Part shown: one piece after another, positions 59,380 through 64,000 of the stretch
How the letters are laid out: each line of letters starts with the position of its first letter
Numbering within the stretch: the stretch's first letter is position 1
Assembly (NCBI GenBank): GCA_019722365.1
Contig: JADFUC010002372.1
Coordinates: forward strand, 930,001 to 994,000
DNA: 64,000 nucleotides
From: Lithospermum erythrorhizon
Lineage: Eukaryota > Streptophyta > Magnoliopsida > Boraginales > Boraginaceae
Direction: 5' to 3'
Notes under the pieces: generated by a model
What the model was told of the DNA's origin: nothing
The model's input: only the letters and a program-made list of their open reading frames with translations
The model's database searches: none
Made by a program: the position numbers and the translations under genes

Positions 59380-60100
59380 AAATGATGAACATCGGCCCCT
59401 CACGAAGAATAAAGTGGAAAGTGTGTCTCAACATGGAGTATTCCTACATTGGGAGTCTCATGTACCCGATGAGCTGTACTTTGATCCTGATAGCTTATTC
59501 CAAGCAAATTGAGCAGACATACGAGTAATATGCGCACGGATCATTGGGAAGCTACGGTACGAGTACTTAAGTACTGAGACATACTCGATACGGGTTGCAC
59601 TATACGCCAAGTATCCAAATTGCATTCTGAGGGGTACACGGATGCAAATTAATTCCGGAGCATCGGGTGATTCAACACTACTAGTGGATATGTGTTCACT
59701 TGGGCGCGGTGCAACATACGGAAGTCCTCAAACAAACGTTAATCGCCGTATCCACGAATGGAGTCCTGAGTTCATTGCCTTAGACAAGTGGGAAGAAGCC
59801 GAATACAGGCAATTTCTGAGGATATTCCGGAGCGAAAAGCCAAATAATTTGAAGGTATATATCAGGACAACGAAGTCTCAGAATCGGGAGGGCACGCAAA
59901 CTACTAGTAATGGTAAGCTTGAGATACATTCGCTTCGATTTACATAATACCATTAGATACCATTTCAACCTGGAGTTATCACCGTTGATCATATGTAAGA
60001 TCAAAGGATAACATAGCGGATCATCAATTGGGCGGGTTAAGAAAAGAACTAGTTGCGAACGCATCGAAAGCGAACGGGATCAAAAACCCTCGAAAGTAAC
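59380..60100 (+). pseudogene. Element C RNase H
   Basis: YIGSLMYPMSCT (59447-59483) matches YSRVIGSLMYLMSCTRPDIAY, with DPDSLFQAN-like residues after it. HWEA-TVRVLKY (59545-59570) matches HWKALVRVLKYLRYT. GYTDAN (59632-59650), SGDSTLLVDMCSLGRGA (59664-59712, for SKSTSGYVFTLGGGA), SPEFIALDKWEEAEYRQFL (59759-59817), NGKLEIHSLRF-like (59910-59940), then KELVANASKANGIKNP-like (60042-60092) follow. The YTDAN aspartate is a catalytic RNase H residue and is kept. The order is complete to the pol C terminus, although frames vary. Confidence 0.85.
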
Positions 60101-60667
60101 ACGAATTGAGCTGCATAACCCTAATTATTGATCGAGATCCCAAGATTCAAGTTCCAAGGGACAACTAGCTCATATTGTATTAGTAGATTTATCGCTGGGA
60201 TTTCACCGCTCCCTAGACAGAAACAACCGATACCAAATAGGTATGTTAAGTTACGCTTTTAATGACTCTATGAGATAATCGGGTGAGTAATACTGGTTTA
60301 CTCTAAATAATATGAAGAAGCCACCCATGGAGCTAAAAGTAGTGGGCCGCTTAGAAGAGAAATGCTCGAGGGTGCATTTTCTTGACGACAACTCATTGGG
60401 AATTGTGCACGGTTCAAGGCCTAACCTGACACAATAAAGGAGAATCGACACGAAGCCGATCGAAAATCTGTATGGGTGATTTATCATTTGCTGCCAAAGG
60501 CAGATTAGTTCCAAGACATCGTGTCTACTATGTCTGTTGGTGAATGTAAACATATGTACATGAGTGGAAGGTTCCAAGGCCATCACACCTACCTTCCTAC
60601 GCAGAATCGGTCGCTGTTGCTATCACCGACATCGAGTCAAATCTTTTCAAATTTGTATCCCGCGGGG
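60100..60667 (+). other. Element C 3' untranslated region and polypurine tract
   Basis: No pol motif continues past 60100. The minus-strand open frame 60251-60586 has no recognised domain. The purine-rich CGCGGGGGAT at 60660-60669 marks the probable plus-strand priming site. Confidence 0.55.
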
Positions 60668-61540
60668 GATATTAGTTTTATTGATTTTGTTTGAATACAA
60701 ATTTGATTCATGCTGGGATGCTGATAAAGAATATTAGAGCCGCTGTGAATCCAAAATTTGCCTCTTATTTGTGTGTCAATGAGCTTGCTAAAGCACGGAT
60801 CAAAACCATAAAGTTTGAAAATCATGTTACACATTATCAGAGCGCTGGGGAGTGACACTTATAAGTGCGCTCCTAGTAGCCTGGCACGATTACTGCGTTA
60901 AATGTTCACGCAGCGCCCGCAGTGGGGCAAACTGGGGTAAATGAGCTCGAAATTCCAGCTGTGTGCGTAAGTACGAATTGTGATTTAATGCGGCCCGAAA
61001 GGGAATGGCGAGCCAACTTACCTGGCCGAGTTCGCCTGCACATTTCAAACTTGAAATCGAATTTGATTTGGCATTCAAATCAAACGGGCAAGCATATTAC
61101 GCTTATTTGCTCATTGCGTTTAAGGCACCTTAACGCAAAGAGACGTTTTGGTTGGGGCGTTACTTTCACATATCATTGAAGAAAACTATCACCTACAACA
61201 CAAGAAAATCAAAATGAAAAACACACACCACAAAACTGAGCTCCTATCTTTCTTTATTGTTTTTCCGTCCAAGTGATACTCAAGCTCAGAGAGTGAATTC
61301 GTCGATCGTTCATAGTGCTACGGGCCGATCGCGAGGTGGTTTTATTCGGGAAGCGCACTGGCTGCCCCAGCACCGAGGAAGAGTGCCCATCACGTTTTAA
61401 GGAAAGCTTGTAAACGACTCATCCGTTTCATTTCGTTGTAATTGTTTGTCTCGGGCCAGTAACTTGCTTTCATTTCGTATGAGCTTTGTATTGCTTGTTC
61501 GCGAAAGCTATTAGATACCAAGGTTTATTAGCCTTACAAC
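60668..61540 (+). repeat. Element C 3' LTR
   Basis: It begins after the polypurine tract (ATTAGTTTTATTGATTTTG) and ends near TTATTAGCCTTACA. It is co-linear with the 5' LTR. Differences are mostly short indels, such as the length of TTAAGTGGGGTG versus CGCAGTGGGGC. Confidence 0.8.
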
Positions 61541-64000
61541 TTTTATCTAATATTTATTTATTTTTATACAAAATTTAAAAAAAATTCAAACATATCTCAC
61601 AAATAAAGTTTTTTCTCTATATTTTATTACTTAATTTGATAAAATGAAAACTAAAAAAAATATATCTATTTTGAGAAAATAGTCCTTAGATTAAAAGATG
61701 AAGGGTGTAAATAGGATGTTAAATGTATGTTTTACAATCCAGCAAATAGGCAAAGTAATGTCAAATCTCTCTCATAATTAAATATTGCCTATATACAAAT
61801 TCATGTTAAATTCATGTCAATTGGGTCCATCATAAATAAAAAATGAAAAAGAAAAGAATGAAGAGCTCATACTATTCCACGTTGATGGCCTGCAGGATGT
61901 AATTACTGTTGCATGCTTTGAATAGGCCAAATGGAAACAACTTTGAGATTTCTACTCCATTAATTTTTTATTTGATATATTTGATAATATTAATTTAATA
62001 AAAATAAATATTATTTTTATCAATATTTTTTATTTTTCAATATCAATAAATAGAGATAATTTTGTATGAACACTAATATTTTTGTAGTCTTTCCCCTATT
62101 TTTGTTTCTTTTTAGTACTCAACCTTTTTAGATTAAATATAATTTTATTGTACGTTTTTAATAATTTATGTATGTTTGAGTTTTCTGATTGATTAATATC
62201 GCAGGTTGTTTGTTTTCTAAATTTACATTAAAACAAAAATAAAATATATATATTATTTATCAATTTAATAAATATTAATGTTTATAATTATAAATATATG
62301 AGTAATTCAAAAATACTTATACATATAAAACGAGGATGTAAAAATTTAATAAATAAAGGTGACATTTGTAGATAGATGGATGGGATAAATAGATTGTACC
62401 TTTTTATTTCGATTAATCGTCATGAGCTTCAGAACATTTATTAAATTATAGAAAAGCGAAAATAATTTGACGTGATAAAAGACGCGCTAAATATTGTCTA
62501 GCTGTTGATGATAGTCTTAACATAAAATTACTTATAGACAAAATTTTAATTGGAAGCGAGATGGGAATGGATTTAACATACCTTGCCCCTCTCCTCTCCA
62601 CTATTATCGATTTAACATGCCTGCTGCACCAATTAATATTCTATTTGCCTATCTATTGTACTTGGTGTAAAGGACAGAATCCAAAGTTCGACAACAAAGT
62701 ACAAAAGTATCAAAGTCAACATTAAAGAAAGAAGTTGGGATATAAAGGATAAATATTGAAGCAATCTTGACCCTCCCCAAATGTGTGTGTACAATAGGAA
62801 GAACTGGACATGAAAAATTAAACCTACTCCTCTTTGTCTCTGTCCATGACAAGATGGATTGAGTGTTGTTAACTCACGTTCGGATGGGTAGCAGTAGGTA
62901 ATTATGCGATTGTTTCATGTGTCAAAACTTATTCAAATTACTCAGATGATAGAGATTTTCAATCTGATGTTAGCTGATAAGACTAAATAGAGAACATTAT
63001 TAAAAAAAAAATTAGCTTATGAAGAGTGCAATTACATAATATTTAAATTATGAATGCATATCGAGTATTACAAATAACTGACACCGGGCCGGGTTTTGAT
63101 AGTGGACCGGATGATGAAGTCATCCAGTTGTACTTCGATACACCTTAATCCAATAGAGAAGTTGCAAACAAAGCATCATTGCCGCCGAGACACTCTCACA
63201 TCAAGTCTCGTAAGAGCTTTTGTGTATTTTAATTTAACTAATGACTTATCTTCCTGCCACTTTATAAAGTGCTGACCATTACCTCTGCCAGTACTTGACG
63301 CCTGTAACACATTCTAGCAGATCTATCTCGACTATTAAGGTGTTTATAATTATGTAGACCAATCTCACCTATAGAATATCTCTGAGTCAGTCCCACCCTA
63401 CATAACTGCTCAATGATTTACATATGAATTGTCAGCCTTTCATATGGACCTGAACCATCCGTGGTCCAATCCATTTTATTTGTGTCTTCTATGAACCTCA
63501 TTTGCTTCGGTGTATCCAAACTCTCCAGACCGACTTCTTGACCAAGCAATTTCTCATGGGATTATCATTTGTCTCAGACTCATTTTTCATAAGGCTGGAT
63601 CTTAGAATATTGGTGGGCCCTGCACCTCCTAGATGGAATCCACTCCCTATTATTGGAAAGATCCCACACCCCCACTTCACGCTTTTTCCTAAATTAATTC
63701 TCAGAAAACCTTCACCTCTTCTCCTTCCTTTCGTGATTATAAAGTGTCGGGTGACCGCTTTACTCCATCTCTTTCTAATCAAATTCTTCCCTTTTCATCA
63801 AAGATAGATAATCCATCAATTCCTTTATGTCCGAGGCTATATTACTGATGTCAGACTCACACCTGAGACCTGCAACTCCTTCATCCACCAAAATTCCAGC
63901 CTCAAAACACCCTGCCTAACATTTAATAGTCCAAAGATTTGGTGAAACACTGATCATGATGCCAGCTTTATAAGATCCACCAAGACTGCATTCTTAGTTC
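61541..64000. other. AT-rich sequence, no convincing gene
   Basis: 61541-62900 is very AT-rich and shows nothing assignable. 62900-64000 is less AT-rich. Open frames 63502-63807 (plus) and 63498-63782 (minus) overlap head-on and cannot both be real. The plus frame holds GPAPPRWNPLPIIGKIPHPH, which faintly recalls the proline-rich hinge of plant cytochrome P450s, but nothing downstream supports a P450. The window ends without a clear gene boundary. Confidence 0.4.

Larger units (their letters stand above)
55140..61540 (+). mobile_element. Element C: Ty1/Copia retrotransposon
   Basis: LTRs of about 0.87-0.89 kb (about 55140-56026 and 60668-61540) flank 4.6 kb, which carries, in order, gag, protease, integrase, RT and RNase H. 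Integrase before RT is the Ty1/Copia order. The polypurine-like CGCGGGGGAT (60660-60669) precedes the 3' LTR. The primer-binding site is not clear; TTTGGTAATGGAATC near 56064 may be a worn initiator-Met site. All domains contain frameshifts, so the copy is inactive in its present form. Lineage within Copia was not resolved. Confidence 0.85.

Noticed and set aside
63070..63200. A peptide VTNTGPG..DDEVIQLY-like reading, considered as a glycosidase tail
   Set aside because: It is about 20 residues long, followed by a stop, and has no neighbouring domain.
1..64000. CRISPR arrays, bacterial operons, phage or defence systems
   Set aside because: Sequence composition, MITEs and plant-type LTR elements mark this as eukaryotic plant DNA. 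The tandem arrays lack the spacer-repeat structure of CRISPR.
1..64000. tRNA and rRNA genes
   Set aside because: No cloverleaf with A and B box motifs and no conserved rRNA tracts were noticed by eye. A tRNAscan-SE and Infernal run would be decisive.

Overview
The window looks like plant nuclear DNA, probably from a eudicot. It is AT-rich, packed with degraded retrotransposons, and carries Stowaway-type MITEs bounded by CTCCCTCC termini. I see no intact protein-coding gene, no tRNA or rRNA, no CRISPR array and no bacterial-type operon. All open reading frames are short. Those I could assign belong to broken gag-pol genes, so real coding content is listed as pseudogene.

Layout. 1-7.9 kb: AT-rich spacer, a diverged 255-bp tandem duplication, a probable solo LTR with a hairpin-type tandem array, and a Stowaway MITE. 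7.95-17.3 kb: element A, a Ty3/Gypsy-type retroelement on the minus strand with very long (about 3.7 kb) LTRs and a short 1.9-kb interior. 17.3-22 kb: a 400-bp foldback, two sets of tandem repeats with Helitron-like flavour, and a second Stowaway MITE with a perfect TA duplication. 22-29 kb: a worn LTR-like region with a good TATA box and a paired direct repeat. 30.28-32.36 kb: element D, a small minus-strand LTR element with recognisable primer-binding site and polypurine tract. 33.5-39.5 kb: degraded, unrecognised sequence with a striking palindrome.

39.5-52.1 kb is a nested stack. An Athila-like Ty3/Gypsy element on the minus strand (gag, protease and RT remnants) is split inside its RT gene by element B. 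B is a plus-strand chromovirus-like Ty3/Gypsy element with gag, RT and RNase H remnants but no visible integrase. A direct repeat flanks the whole stack. 55.1-61.5 kb: element C, a plus-strand Ty1/Copia element with both LTRs and all pol domains in order, though full of frameshifts. 61.5-64 kb: AT-rich spacer with no convincing gene.

The solo LTR, element A and element B appear to be one LTR family. Each carries an internal array of short hairpins. The hairpin sequence differs between elements but the pairing is kept, which is the most interesting pattern here. The differences between LTR copies are clustered small indels at C/G-containing positions, while AT-only tracts are almost unchanged. 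This may be biology (methylated repeats) or a long-read assembly artefact, so frameshift counts should be treated with care. Element boundaries are approximate unless a terminal motif is named.
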